A stretch of DNA of 64,000 nucleotides from Hassallia sp050875635 (GCF_050875635.1 NZ_JBPAOH010000022.1:10365-74364), one strand, 5' to 3'. Counted from the stretch's first letter, positions 52,801 to 61,321 are shown. Translations and numbers: made by a program. Notes: generated by a model not told the origin, from the letters alone.

Positions 52801-55381
52801 CAAAGTTACCAGTTAGATAAGCTGCTTCTGCTGCTAAAGAATGCAGTGTCAGTGCCAAATCATACTCAAGCCAATCAGACCCTAAAAGCGCTAATCCAAG
52901 AAGCAAATACTTGAATGTTGGTTCGTAAGCTGCTGCGGCTTTGGCTTTGCGTCCAGCGATTAAATTGAGTCTGGCTAATTCCGTTTTTTGTGACGGTTCA
53001 GTAAGCGTGTCAATTCCAATATTCAACTGATTTACAATGTCGAAAATAGCTGTTTCGAGTTTTTCTGGAGACGTATTCTTCAGCAGTAGTTGACCGATTT
53101 TCAGATGAGTTGTCTTTCTTTGTTCTTCCAGAATCAAGGAATAAGCAGCTTGCTGGACGCGATCGTGCAAAAATTTATAATTTGGTAACGGGTGATTGCT
53201 AATTGATAATTGAGTAGATTCTTTGCTATTACCATCATCTTGATAAAACTTGTAAATTTCACTAGTAGGCAAAATTAATTCCTCTTGCAGACCTTTCCAA
53301 AGGTTTGCAGCGGTTTCGGTTTCCGATTGTTCGGACACGATCGCCAATGTTGCCAAGTCAAATTGATTACCAATGCACGCTGCCAATTTCAAGACATTCT
53401 GCGTCACTTCCGGCAACTTCTGCAACTGCAACGCCATAAACTCAACTACATCATCGCACGCTAACGCCTTCACCGCCGCAATATCGCATTGCCAATTTAC
53501 CGCATCAAAATCAAACTGTATCAGCTTATGAACATGCAGCGCTTTCAGAAATTGCGTACTAAAAAATGGATTGCCTTTTGTCTTTTGGCATACCAATTTC
53601 GTTAATGGCTGGGCAATTTCTCCCGAACAGCTAAGAGTGTCAGCAATTAATTGATTTAAACTTGATAAACTCAGCGGTGCTAACGTAATCGTGTTAATTG
53701 TCGCATTTACTTTGTTAATTTCTTCTAACGTCAACATCAACGGATGTGCCGCCGAAACTTCATTATCACGATATGCGCCAATTAATAATAAATATCCACT
53801 TTCTGAGCTCATCAGCAATTGCGTCAATTTCAAAGATGCTGAATCTGCCCATTGCAAATCATCTAAGAAAATCACTAAGGGATGTTCTTTTGTAGTGAAT
53901 ACCTGAATGAACTTTTGAAATAATAAATTAAAGCGATTTTGTGCCGCAGTTCCAGAAAGTTCTGTTGCGGATGGTTGTTGACCGATAATTTGTTTCAGTT
54001 CGGGAATTACTTCAATAATGACTTGCCCATTGTCACCCACGGCTTGTAAAATTTTGTTTTTCCAAGTTGATAGCTGAGTATCACTTTCACTTAGCAATTG
54101 TCCCATCAAATCTCGAAATGCTTGGACAAAAGCAGAAAAAGGAATATTCCGATTAAATTGGTCAAATTTGCCTTTGATAAAATAGCCGCGTTGACGGACA
54201 ATTGGTTTATGAACTTCATTGACTATTGCTGTTTTCCCAATCCCGGAAAAACCTGCTACTAACATTAACTCACGCTGTCCCTCGTTTTTAGTCTCAAGCT
54301 GGGAACAACAGGTGCCGGCTACGCGATCGAAGGCTTCTAGGAGTATTTGAACTTCGTTTTCTCGACCGTAAAGTTTTTCCGGGATAATAAATCTGTCGCA
54401 CACATCCCGCTCTCTCAGTGGAAAATCTTCAATTACACCATTTTCTTGAAGTTGATGCAAACAATTTTTTAAATCATATTTCAAACCAAATGCACTTTGA
54501 TAGCGATCTTCAGCATTTTTCGCCATAAGAATGCTGATAATGGATGAAATTACAGGCGGAATTTTGGGATTAATCTCATGTGCTAATGGCGGAAGTTTGG
54601 CGATATGACAATGTAACAATTCCATCGCATCATTCGATTTAAACGGTAATTGTCCGGTGAGTAATTCGTAAAAAGTAACACCACTAGAATAAAAATCTGT
54701 GCGGTAGTCAATTCCGCGATTCATTCTTCCGGTTTGTTCTGGCGATAAATAGTTAAGTGTTCCTTCCAATACATTCGGACTCATCAATATTTGAGTTTCT
54801 CGTGGCAATAAAGATGCAATACTAAAGTCAATTAATTTAACTTCTTTGGTATCGGGATTAATCAGAATATTCGCGGGTTTAATATCTTTGTGAATAATGC
54901 GATCGCGAATGAGTATATCTAATGTATCGCACAGGGCGATCGCAACTTCTAATAACTCTTGTAAAGACGCGATATATGAGCCAGCGCGTTGCAAAGCCAG
55001 CGCCGTGGGCGGGTTTCCCGACTTGAGGCGACTGGCGTGAGGTTCCCTCCGTTGTAGCGTCTGGCGTCGCGTCTCTACAGAGGCAAAATAATCTTTTAAG
55101 GAAATCCCACCAAAGTCTTCCATCACCAACGCATAGCCATTCTGGTACGCTGACAAGCTGTAAGTTTTAATGATTCCAGGTACGTTGAGATTTTTGGCGA
55201 TGGTGTATTGATTGCGAAACTGCACCAATTCTGTAAAACTGGGATAAGGATTCTTCAGCAGTTTTATCACCACAGGTAGAGAGTCAATTTCTCTCACAGC
55301 GCGATAAACTAAAGTTCTTGAACCGTCATAAAGTTGCTCGTTGATGCAATATCCGGGAATGCTAACTTGGCTGCTAGTCAT
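49838..55381 (-). CDS. Giant Ser/Thr kinase-AAA ATPase-GAF-histidine kinase
   Basis: A 1847-aa multidomain signalling protein of the cyanobacterial HstK type. Order: Ser/Thr kinase (about 10-310) with Lys40, HKD (164-166) instead of HRD and DFS (185-187) instead of DFG; AAA/STAND-like ATPase with Walker A GFSGIGKT (377-384); a long helical TPR-like region; GAF (about 1400-1540); coiled coil; histidine kinase with H-box GNLVAGVAHEINNP (His near 1590), N-box ANAIDALD and GKGTGLGLAIA near the end. No TM helix, so it is cytoplasmic. Residues ~103-138 are read from a repeat element inserted in frame between the hinge and the next helix of the kinase domain. Input signal unknown. Confidence 0.93.
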   Translation of the reverse strand: MTSSQVSIPGYCINEQLYDGSRTLVYRAVREIDSLPVVIKLLKNPYPSFTELVQFRNQYTIAKNLNVPGIIKTYSLSAYQNGYALVMEDFGGISLKDYFASVETRRQTLQRREPHASRLKSGNPPTALALQRAGSYIASLQELLEVAIALCDTLDILIRDRIIHKDIKPANILINPDTKEVKLIDFSIASLLPRETQILMSPNVLEGTLNYLSPEQTGRMNRGIDYRTDFYSSGVTFYELLTGQLPFKSNDAMELLHCHIAKLPPLAHEINPKIPPVISSIISILMAKNAEDRYQSAFGLKYDLKNCLHQLQENGVIEDFPLRERDVCDRFIIPEKLYGRENEVQILLEAFDRVAGTCCSQLETKNEGQRELMLVAGFSGIGKTAIVNEVHKPIVRQRGYFIKGKFDQFNRNIPFSAFVQAFRDLMGQLLSESDTQLSTWKNKILQAVGDNGQVIIEVIPELKQIIGQQPSATELSGTAAQNRFNLLFQKFIQVFTTKEHPLVIFLDDLQWADSASLKLTQLLMSSESGYLLLIGAYRDNEVSAAHPLMLTLEEINKVNATINTITLAPLSLSSLNQLIADTLSCSGEIAQPLTKLVCQKTKGNPFFSTQFLKALHVHKLIQFDFDAVNWQCDIAAVKALACDDVVEFMALQLQKLPEVTQNVLKLAACIGNQFDLATLAIVSEQSETETAANLWKGLQEELILPTSEIYKFYQDDGNSKESTQLSISNHPLPNYKFLHDRVQQAAYSLILEEQRKTTHLKIGQLLLKNTSPEKLETAIFDIVNQLNIGIDTLTEPSQKTELARLNLIAGRKAKAAAAYEPTFKYLLLGLALLGSDWLEYDLALTLHSLAAEAAYLTGNFEQMEKLADIVLQQAKTILDKVKVYEVKMQAWMAQGKMIEAVKLGLQILELLDIKLPDSPTFLDIQQALEETATYIQGKNISDLINLPLMTDAHKLAAMRILANMIAPCSAVMPTLLPLTVLSQVKLSIQYGNAPFSPFAYAMYGQILQGIVLDIETGYQFGKLALRLVEQLNANELKAKSFFIVGFSTKHIKEHLRQTLPLFQEAYTSGLENGDLEFAAWAAMYQCKYSYFLGREITSLEKEITITSYALTQFKQVVILNYHEILQQVVLNLLGKTDEPCRLVGEAYNEETKLPHLLAVNDRPGLHFLYMHKLILCYLFGESAQALVNAECAVRYLDAVRGMLCDPILHFYDSLARLAIYFDSEKIQQQEILAKVQANQEKMLLWAHHAPMNFQHKFDLIEAEKYRILKQKTEAMEMYESAIALAKQNGYIQEEALSNELAAKFYLDWGKQKIAQTYMQEAYYCYARWGAKAKVEDLEKRYPQLLVALKQNQQRLQLNETRSSNKSSFLHQTIQTTRSSSSISEALDFASIFKASQVLSSEIQLEQLLYTLMEVVMENAGAKMGALLLLKNDTLVVEAIANINEGVTILSVPVETSVAVPLRLVNYVKHTLKTIVLDDATAENDFIADSYLMQQQPKSVLCMPILNQGKLIGLLYLENKLTIGAFTRDRVEVIQLLCAQAAISLENARLYQQSQNYAQQLEQSLHDLQHAQLQMVQNEKMATLGNLVAGVAHEINNPIGFIKGSLSNTEQFIQDLLAHVQCYQEHYPTPALQVIDHAEDIDLEFLTQDLPKLVSSMKVAIERIKDISTSLRTFSRADTAEKVACNLHEGIESTLLILKYRLKANEKRPAIEVITNYGKLPPVKCFLGQLNQVFMNILANAIDALDTSIEKRTFAEIQANPLQIDICTEVTSEKHAVVIRIKDNALGMPSEIQARIFDHLFTTKEVGKGTGLGLAIARQIVEQTHNGQLTCNSVLGQGTEFVIQIPFA
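54968..55082 (-). repeat. GGTTCCCTCCGTTG-family repeat inserted in the kinase coding region
   Basis: The core GGTTCCCTCCGTTG lies at 55041-55054, with flanking GGCGTC and GGGTTTCCCGACTTGA similar to the intergenic copies near 2840, 18045 and 46190. It encodes TLQRREPHASRLKSGNPP within the kinase domain, where close relatives have only a short loop. Confidence 0.8.
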
Positions 55382-55446
55382 AATGCTGTTTTGAGACTTC
55401 CGGCTTTAGTATTCCCAAAAGCGCTTTTCAATTCACAGATAATGCG

Positions 55447-56301
55447 ATGCAAGAAATCAAATTGGACTGGTTAAAAATTGTGTTGGTAGAACCAGCAGGT
55501 CCAATGAATGTGGGGTCTGTAGCACGGGTGATGAAAAATTTCGGGCTACATCATTTAGTATTGGTTAATCCTCAATGTGACTTTTTGGGGATGGAAGCAA
55601 AAAAAATGGCAGTTCATGCCGACGATGTTTTAGAATCTGCGGTATCGGTGGCAACTTTGCCGGAAGCATTGCAAGGATGTGTGAAAGCGATCGCTACAAC
55701 TGCGAGAGTGCGCGATTGGGAAACGCCTTTAGAAAATCCCCGCGATGCATTACCCTGGTTATTGCAGGAGCCAAAAACATCAGCAGCGTTGATTTTCGGT
55801 AGGGAAGACCGGGGCTTAAGTAATGAAGAGTTAAATTACGCTCAGAGATTTATTCGCATTCCCACCGATTCTATTTATCCATCGCTGAATCTGGCAATGG
55901 CTGTGGGAATATGCTGTTATGAACTGACACAAAATGTCAAAGAAAGTAATAATCAAAGCTTAAACAAAACTGAACTCGCACCTTTTGAGGTTGTGGAAAC
56001 ATATTACCAACAATTAGAATCGCTGTTGTTGCAAATTGGTTACATTTATCCGCATACGGCAGCTAGTCGGATGGAAAAATTTCGCCAACTTTACAATCGC
56101 GCTGGACTGCAAACTAAGGAAGTAGCTATGTTACGGGGAATTTTGCGGCAGGTAGAATGGGCAATAGGGAGTCAGAGCGATCGTCCGTATGTTGCTGAGG
56201 CATTTCTTTCAGAAATGCCTCCCTCGTTGCAAAGCAACGAGGCAACTGAAAAGAGTGCAGTTGAGCAACAGGACGCGCTACGCGATCGTGAAAACTTGTA
56301 A
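55447..56301 (+). CDS. TrmJ-like RNA 2'-O-methyltransferase (SPOUT/TrmH family)
   Basis: A 284-aa SPOUT-fold methyltransferase that methylates a ribose 2'-hydroxyl in tRNA or rRNA. Motif 1 EPAGPMNVGSVARVMKNFG, motif 2 ALIFGREDRGLSNEEL and motif 3 IPTDSIYPSLNLAMAVGICCYEL are intact. A TrmJ-like C-terminal helical extension follows (MEKFRQLYNRAGLQTKEVAMLRGILRQVEWA). The last ~40 codons (after QSDRPY) are translated from a 116-bp repeat at 56173-56288, so the native stop has been replaced. Divergent from the giant kinase gene (65 bp apart). Confidence 0.88.
   Translation: MQEIKLDWLKIVLVEPAGPMNVGSVARVMKNFGLHHLVLVNPQCDFLGMEAKKMAVHADDVLESAVSVATLPEALQGCVKAIATTARVRDWETPLENPRDALPWLLQEPKTSAALIFGREDRGLSNEELNYAQRFIRIPTDSIYPSLNLAMAVGICCYELTQNVKESNNQSLNKTELAPFEVVETYYQQLESLLLQIGYIYPHTAASRMEKFRQLYNRAGLQTKEVAMLRGILRQVEWAIGSQSDRPYVAEAFLSEMPPSLQSNEATEKSAVEQQDALRDRENL
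56173..56288 (-). repeat. 116-bp palindromic repeat, copy 2 (inside the methyltransferase 3' end)
   Basis: Inverted match to 24677-24792 at 113 of 116 positions. The only difference is the three-base loop of the internal GTTGC/GCAAC hairpin. Confidence 0.9.
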
Positions 56302-56455
56302 GTCATCGTTTACTATATACGGATCATCTCCCCAAAATCATGAATATAACTTAAACTAAACGCAAAAATGCTACTGGTTAGTGGTAAAAAATGATTTCAG
56401 TAAGTTTTGGATCGGGATGCAATAAACTTTTTTGAGTGGGTCATAAGGAGTAGCA

Positions 56456-57988
56456 GTGTCAGAATCAAGTGACAAACTAACCGCTTTCTCACGGCGTCAA
56501 CCCAGCAACCGACGCCAAGTTGAGCGTAAAGTGCAACCAGTAGGACAAAATAAACAGAAAAAGAGCCAACCGCGTTCGCGTCCCCAAAAAATCAGCACTA
56601 CACTTACTCCTCCAGGTGCGCCGAAGACACGACCGGGTTTAGTTATGCCATCTGCTGTCAAGAAAACAATACCACCCTTTAAACCCACCGATGCAAACTT
56701 AAAGCCGATACGAAAGCAGGTAGTATCAAAAACAGTTAGGCGATCGCGCAAAACTAAATTAAAGCCAATGGCAAGATCGTTGTTATATGCAATGCGCTTG
56801 TTAATTGTCGGAGTTGGTATTGGTGCGATCGTTGGTACAATGCTATCAGTGTTAGATCCTGCTACTCGGATTAACTCGACTTCATCGGCATCGAATAGTG
56901 AAAATGTTGGGCAAAGTCAACCACAACCTACCCAGAATTCTCAAGTTGCTGGTGGCGGTTTATATTTATCTCAGGAAATCACCTCCTTAAAAAATGCTGT
57001 GCAGAATTTGGCACTGGCAAGTCCAAATTTGACTCCAGGAGTTTTCTTGGTAGATTTGAATAGTGGTGCTTATGTAGATGTAAACGCTGGTGCAAGTTTC
57101 CCCGCAGCTAGCACAATTAAAGTGCCGATTTTGGTGGCATTTTTCCAAGATGTAGATGCAGGCAAAATTCGCTTAGATGAAACTCTAACCATGCAACAGG
57201 ATATGGTTGCAGGTGGTTCGGGAAATATGCAATATAAACCTGTGGGAACTCAGTTCACCGCGCTGGAAGTTGCCACGAAAATGATTACAATCAGCGATAA
57301 CACCGCTACAAATATGCTGATTGCCAAATTAGGTGGTATAGAAGCGTTAAATCAGCGTTTTCGCAGTTGGGGTTTGACAACCACCGTTATTCGTAACAAA
57401 CTTCCAGATTTAGAAGGTACAAACACCACCAGTCCGAAAGAATTGGGGAATTTACTTATGATGGTGAATCAAAGTAATTTAGTGAGTTTGCAATCGCGCG
57501 ATCGCTTGCTCGATATCATGCGCCGTACAGAGAAAGATACATTATTACCCTCTGGTTTGGGAGTCGGCGCAACAATTGCTCACAAAACCGGCGATATTGG
57601 TACAATGTTAGCGGATGCTGGTTTAGTTGATATGCCCACTGGCAAGCGCTACATCGCCGCTGTCATGATACAACGTCCGAATAACGATGCTCGCGCCGAA
57701 AAACTCATCAGTGCAATTTCTGGTATTGCTTACCAACAATTCAGCCAAAATGCGATTACACCCAACCCTATAGGAAACACTCCACCCGTAAGCGGTTATC
57801 AATCCCCAGTCATCACACCTCAAACCAACCCCACACTCAACACTTCACCCGCAAGCGGTTATCAACCCCCACTCATGCCACCTTTACCCAACAATACAGG
57901 AAGTTATCCACCCCCATACATAAATCCTTCACCCAACAGCAGCTACCAATACCCCATAACCAATCCCCAATATTACCCTCAAAGATAA
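56456..57988 (+). CDS. Class A beta-lactamase-like serine hydrolase, membrane anchored
   Basis: A 510-aa protein. Basic Pro-rich cytoplasmic N-terminus (~105 aa), TM helix (about 109-131), Ser/Asn/Gln linker, then a class A beta-lactamase-like domain with Ser219-x-x-Lys222 (PAASTIKVP), SDN at 280-282, a possible general-base Glu320 and KTG at 377-379. The C-terminus has three SGYQxP-type Pro-rich repeats. Such cyanobacterial proteins may be penicillin-hydrolysing or peptidoglycan-acting; resistance should not be assumed. The start is GTG 56456, set by AAGGAG five bases upstream. Confidence 0.85.
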   Translation: MSESSDKLTAFSRRQPSNRRQVERKVQPVGQNKQKKSQPRSRPQKISTTLTPPGAPKTRPGLVMPSAVKKTIPPFKPTDANLKPIRKQVVSKTVRRSRKTKLKPMARSLLYAMRLLIVGVGIGAIVGTMLSVLDPATRINSTSSASNSENVGQSQPQPTQNSQVAGGGLYLSQEITSLKNAVQNLALASPNLTPGVFLVDLNSGAYVDVNAGASFPAASTIKVPILVAFFQDVDAGKIRLDETLTMQQDMVAGGSGNMQYKPVGTQFTALEVATKMITISDNTATNMLIAKLGGIEALNQRFRSWGLTTTVIRNKLPDLEGTNTTSPKELGNLLMMVNQSNLVSLQSRDRLLDIMRRTEKDTLLPSGLGVGATIAHKTGDIGTMLADAGLVDMPTGKRYIAAVMIQRPNNDARAEKLISAISGIAYQQFSQNAITPNPIGNTPPVSGYQSPVITPQTNPTLNTSPASGYQPPLMPPLPNNTGSYPPPYINPSPNSSYQYPITNPQYYPQR

Positions 57989-58040
57989 TATGTAAATTTT
58001 TCTTTCGTAGTAAGCACGGAGAGTGCTTCCTCCATGCATA

Positions 58041-59156
58041 TCAACACCGTTGATACCGCATTCCCGGTAACTGCGAAATCAAACCCATAAGTTCCAACTG
58101 CAACAAAGCACTAGAAACCGAGCCAGCATTCATCCCCGTTTGTTGGATAATAAAATCAAAAGGCAAAGACTCCGAAGAAATAGCCTCCATAACTTGTTCC
58201 AGTTCTCGTGGTAAATTTAGCAAAGGCAACTCCTGCGGTATTGGTGAAGCTTCAATTACATCAAGTTGTGGTATTGCCCCCAACATCTTTAACAGTTCAT
58301 CAAGTTCTCTGAGAATCGGCGTTGCTCCATGATAAAGTAACTTTAAACATCCTTGGGATGGCTGGTCATCCAGTCTACCAGGTAATGCATAAACATCTCG
58401 TCCAAATTCATTTGCGTATCGCGCTGTAATTAAAGCACCAGATTTTATCGGTGCTTCCATCACCAAAACAGCGCGAGTCAACCCGGCAATTATTCGATTG
58501 CGACGGGGAAAATGAGTGCGATCGGGTGGTGTTTTCGCGCTGTATTCACTCAGCACTAACCCAGATGTCAAAATCTGCTTGTACAAATCGCGATTTTTCT
58601 GTGGATAGATGACATCTACACCCGTACCCAAAACTGCTAAAGTGCGTCCACCAGCTTTCATCGCGGCAAAATGACATTCAGTGTCAATTCCCTCTGCCAT
58701 TCCAGAAACAACTGTAAAATTATTTTTCGCCAAAGCCGTGCTAATTTGACGAGTCCAACGGATACCATATTCTGTAGGTTTGCGCGTCCCGACAATCGAA
58801 ACCAGCGGCTTTTGTCCGAGATTTTCTGACAAGTCCACTTCACCACGATAATACAAAATTGACGGTGGACTAGGTGTTTCTAGCAGCAAACGCGGATAAT
58901 CTACATCAGCTGGTGTCCAAAAATAAGGATTTTCTTGCTGGTGCTTGATCAGTAGTTGTTCGGGATGCAAGCGAGAACGTTGTTTTATCACCTTTTCCAG
59001 CGTCTGCAAACCAAAACCCTCTACTGAACCCAATTCTTTAGAATCTGCTTTCCAAGCGGCAGCCAACGTGCCAAAATGCTGTTGCAACCGTTGTATCAAT
59101 ACTGGACCAATTCCCGAAATTTGCGACCAAGCTACCCAATATGCGCGTTCTTCCAT
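58041..59156 (-). CDS. dprA: DNA-processing protein DprA
   Basis: A 371-aa cytoplasmic protein that protects incoming single-stranded DNA and loads RecA during natural transformation. N-terminal helix-hairpin-helix/SAM-like part (ISGIGPVLIQRLQQHFG), Rossmann-type core with VSIVGTRKPTEYG, VVSGMAEGIDTECHFAAM, TLAVLGTGVDVIYPQKNRDLY and FPRRNRIIAGL, and a C-terminal winged-helix domain (PFDFIIQQTGMNAGSVSSALLQLELMGLI). Complete and unremarkable. It converges with the beta-lactamase-like gene. Confidence 0.96.
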   Translation of the reverse strand: MEERAYWVAWSQISGIGPVLIQRLQQHFGTLAAAWKADSKELGSVEGFGLQTLEKVIKQRSRLHPEQLLIKHQQENPYFWTPADVDYPRLLLETPSPPSILYYRGEVDLSENLGQKPLVSIVGTRKPTEYGIRWTRQISTALAKNNFTVVSGMAEGIDTECHFAAMKAGGRTLAVLGTGVDVIYPQKNRDLYKQILTSGLVLSEYSAKTPPDRTHFPRRNRIIAGLTRAVLVMEAPIKSGALITARYANEFGRDVYALPGRLDDQPSQGCLKLLYHGATPILRELDELLKMLGAIPQLDVIEASPIPQELPLLNLPRELEQVMEAISSESLPFDFIIQQTGMNAGSVSSALLQLELMGLISQLPGMRYQRC

Positions 59157-59230
59157 ATCATCTCCATATCTACTGCTTGATTATTCCCAAATTGAGTTTG
59201 TCTATTTATGTTGATGAATGGGAAAATGGT

Positions 59231-59263
59231 TAAGAGTTAGGAGTTAGGAGTTAGGAGTTAGTT
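59231..59263. repeat. Heptanucleotide STRR (TTAGGAG)n
   Basis: Four to five tandem units TAAGAGT/TAGGAGT in the spacer after the dprA start. The same heptamer, on the other strand, forms the end of the HD-domain gene at 43141. Confidence 0.9.
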
Positions 59264-59276
59264 AAGAAATTTAAAT

Positions 59277-59348
59277 GTAGGGTGTGTTGTCGCGCAACGC
59301 ACCGTCAAGAATTCAAGGTGCGTTAGCCTACGGCATAACACACCCTAC
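59277..59348. repeat. MITE-like element, family GTAGGGTGTGTT
   Basis: Terminal inverted repeats GTAGGGTGTGTT and AACACACCCTAC enclose 48 bp with GCGCAACGCACC and GGTGCGTTAG palindromic halves. Relative of 49607-49688. Confidence 0.85.
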
Positions 59349-59385
59349 TGATTATCAACTATCAACTATCAACCAACAATTACCA

Positions 59386-60525
59386 ATGATTAAAAATTTA
59401 TATCGTCTTATATTATGTTTATCTGGTTGCTTAATATTTTTAACTTTTCATAGTTTTCTCGGTTCATCTTTCAGTTTGGCAGCTGAGAAAATTGTTGTCA
59501 GATATGGAATATTCGATCAATCTCTTCCAGTAGCAGATTTACGTAAGTATGCGGAAACCAAAAAAGTATCGTCTGATTTGCAATCTTTTTTGGGTTATTT
59601 AAAACCTAAACAGCAAGCACAGTTACAACAAGCGCTTCAGGCGAAAAAGTCTCTGGATATTGTGGCTTTAAATAAGCTGATAGATTCACAAATTGGTAAA
59701 CTATTTTTATATGGAGCTTCAAAAGCGATCGCTCGACGCGATCAAGCAGGTGTACCAGCACTACGATCTGCTTTGCTTATCGGCGCAAAATCACCAGAAG
59801 GTTTAAGTATAGTCAGCTTTTTAGAAGCTTATCCCAGTGATAGATTAGTTATTGATGTACCAGCAACTTTAGACTTACTCAGCAAATCAAAGTTATTTTT
59901 TGCTTCTAATAATGCAACAGCAAAAGATAATTTAAGTTCTTCACCTTTATGGCAACTGGAACTACAATATCAAGTATACGCAAGCGAAGGTAAGCAATTT
60001 TCCGGCTGTTTGTTTGGCGATTCTATTTCCGCTCAAATTGGTAATACTCTTGGGGAAGGTAATTTTAATTTTGGAATTAATGGTTTGAGTTCAATCTCGT
60101 TAGTTCAACAACTGCAACGTTTAACTCCTACCAAGGTTAAATGTGACAAAACCATCATTGCTGTTGGGGCAAATGATGCTTTGTATCAACTTAGTGATGA
60201 AGAGTTTAGCAAAAAGTTGAAAGAAGCGATCGCACTTGTGAGAACATCCGGAACTAAACAGATTTTTCTCATTCCCGCTTTTTACTCAACTGTTGCCGCT
60301 AGCAAAGATCCAAGTTTAGCAGCTCCACTCCCTAAAGTCGAACAAATCAACGCTGCGATTAATCAAGTCGCAGCTTCAGAAAATGTCCCAGTTGTGGCTG
60401 AAGGTATAGCACCGTTGTATGAAAATAATGTTTTGAAAGATAATTTTACAACTGATGGCGATCATCTCAACGCAGAAGGACTCAAGATTTATCGACAAGC
60501 ATTATTGAATATTTTAGGGAAATAG
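59386..60525 (+). CDS. DUF1400-SGNH hydrolase fusion, exported
   Basis: A 379-aa exported protein. Signal peptide or anchor (about residues 6-32, ending LAA), DUF1400 domain (about 34-165; EKIVVRYGIFDQSLPVADLRKYAETKKV), linker, then an SGNH/GDSL esterase domain with all four blocks: GDS (211-213), ING (231-233), GAND (261-264) and DGDHLN (His360). DUF1400 usually precedes an alpha/beta hydrolase in cyanobacteria; here the catalytic part is of a different fold. The start at ATG 59386 excludes repeat-derived upstream codons. A 34-bp tandem duplication begins in its last codons. Confidence 0.85.
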   Translation: MIKNLYRLILCLSGCLIFLTFHSFLGSSFSLAAEKIVVRYGIFDQSLPVADLRKYAETKKVSSDLQSFLGYLKPKQQAQLQQALQAKKSLDIVALNKLIDSQIGKLFLYGASKAIARRDQAGVPALRSALLIGAKSPEGLSIVSFLEAYPSDRLVIDVPATLDLLSKSKLFFASNNATAKDNLSSSPLWQLELQYQVYASEGKQFSGCLFGDSISAQIGNTLGEGNFNFGINGLSSISLVQQLQRLTPTKVKCDKTIIAVGANDALYQLSDEEFSKKLKEAIALVRTSGTKQIFLIPAFYSTVAASKDPSLAAPLPKVEQINAAINQVAASENVPVVAEGIAPLYENNVLKDNFTTDGDHLNAEGLKIYRQALLNILGK

Positions 60526-60571
60526 ATATCCCGCCATATTGAATATTTTAGGGAAATAGGTATCCCGCCAT
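60504..60571 (+). repeat. 34-bp tandem duplication at the end of the SGNH gene
   Basis: The unit beginning ATTGAATATTTTAGGGAAAT, which contains the stop codon, occurs at 60504-60537 and again at 60538-60571 with one change (TAGA to TAGG). Confidence 0.9.
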
Positions 60572-60700
60572 AGGTTAAAACCTATGGCTAATAGTCCATT
60601 AAAATGGACTTTAACTATTAACCTGAGTTAGACGGCGCTCGAAAGCTGGAAAGCTTGCTCCTGGAGGAATTGCAGACACGAACTGGAGAAATTACGGGGA

Positions 60701-61321
60701 TTAGTTTGCTGAATAGGGATAATCATTGAATACCATAATTTTGTCCTTGGGAGCGAAAGAAAACACAGTAAATGGATCTTTTTTATCTCCTATCTCCATC
60801 CCAGGAGTACCTACGGGCATTTGGGGAACAGATAAGCCGGAAACATTTGGTCTTTCTTGAAGCAGACGTTTAATGTCGTTTGCTGGAACATGTCCTTCGA
60901 TTACATATCCATTCACAATTGCCGTGTGGCAAGATGTTAGGTTATCCGGCACTTTGTACCTTTGTTTGACTGCCTCGATATCAGGTGTAGGAAAGTTTTG
61001 GACTGAAAAACCGTGTGTCTTTAAGTGGTCAATCCACCCACCACAACAGCTACAGTCGGGACTGCGATACACATTTATATTTGGTACTTTTGCTTCTAAT
61101 GTTGTCTGTTTATCCTGGATATACTTGCTGGGATTTACTACAACAGAAGCTTGAGAAATTGTAATTGCATAACTCATCGGAGTAGGGCTTCCCAAAATGC
61201 CTAACATTAATATCGTCACCACTGCTGCGACGATAGCAGCCACTTTCTTCGGGAGTATTACAAGACGTACCACGATAAAACGCAAGCACTTTTGCCACCA
61301 ATAAATAAATTTGTTCTGCAT
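60701..61321 (-). CDS. DUF411 metal-binding protein, membrane anchored
   Basis: A 206-aa protein with an N-terminal TM segment (about residues 27-47) and an extracytoplasmic DUF411 domain. SPDCSCCGGWIDHL (Cys90, Cys92, Cys93) and LTSCHTAIVNGYVIEGHVP (Cys131, His132, His143) form the likely copper or other metal site. IPMPVGTPGME-type turn and FAPKDKIMVFNDY close the domain. Family members are linked with copper handling. No metal transporter gene is adjacent. It starts at ATG 61321. Confidence 0.88.
   Translation of the reverse strand: MQNKFIYWWQKCLRFIVVRLVILPKKVAAIVAAVVTILMLGILGSPTPMSYAITISQASVVVNPSKYIQDKQTTLEAKVPNINVYRSPDCSCCGGWIDHLKTHGFSVQNFPTPDIEAVKQRYKVPDNLTSCHTAIVNGYVIEGHVPANDIKRLLQERPNVSGLSVPQMPVGTPGMEIGDKKDPFTVFSFAPKDKIMVFNDYPYSAN

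Noticed and set aside
49838..55381. Kinase gene as a frameshifted pseudogene because of the repeat insertion
   Set aside because: The frame continues without interruption through all downstream domains with intact histidine-kinase motifs.
59284..59385. Upstream start for the DUF1400-SGNH gene
   Set aside because: The extra codons come from a MITE and simple repeats, and would bury the signal peptide.
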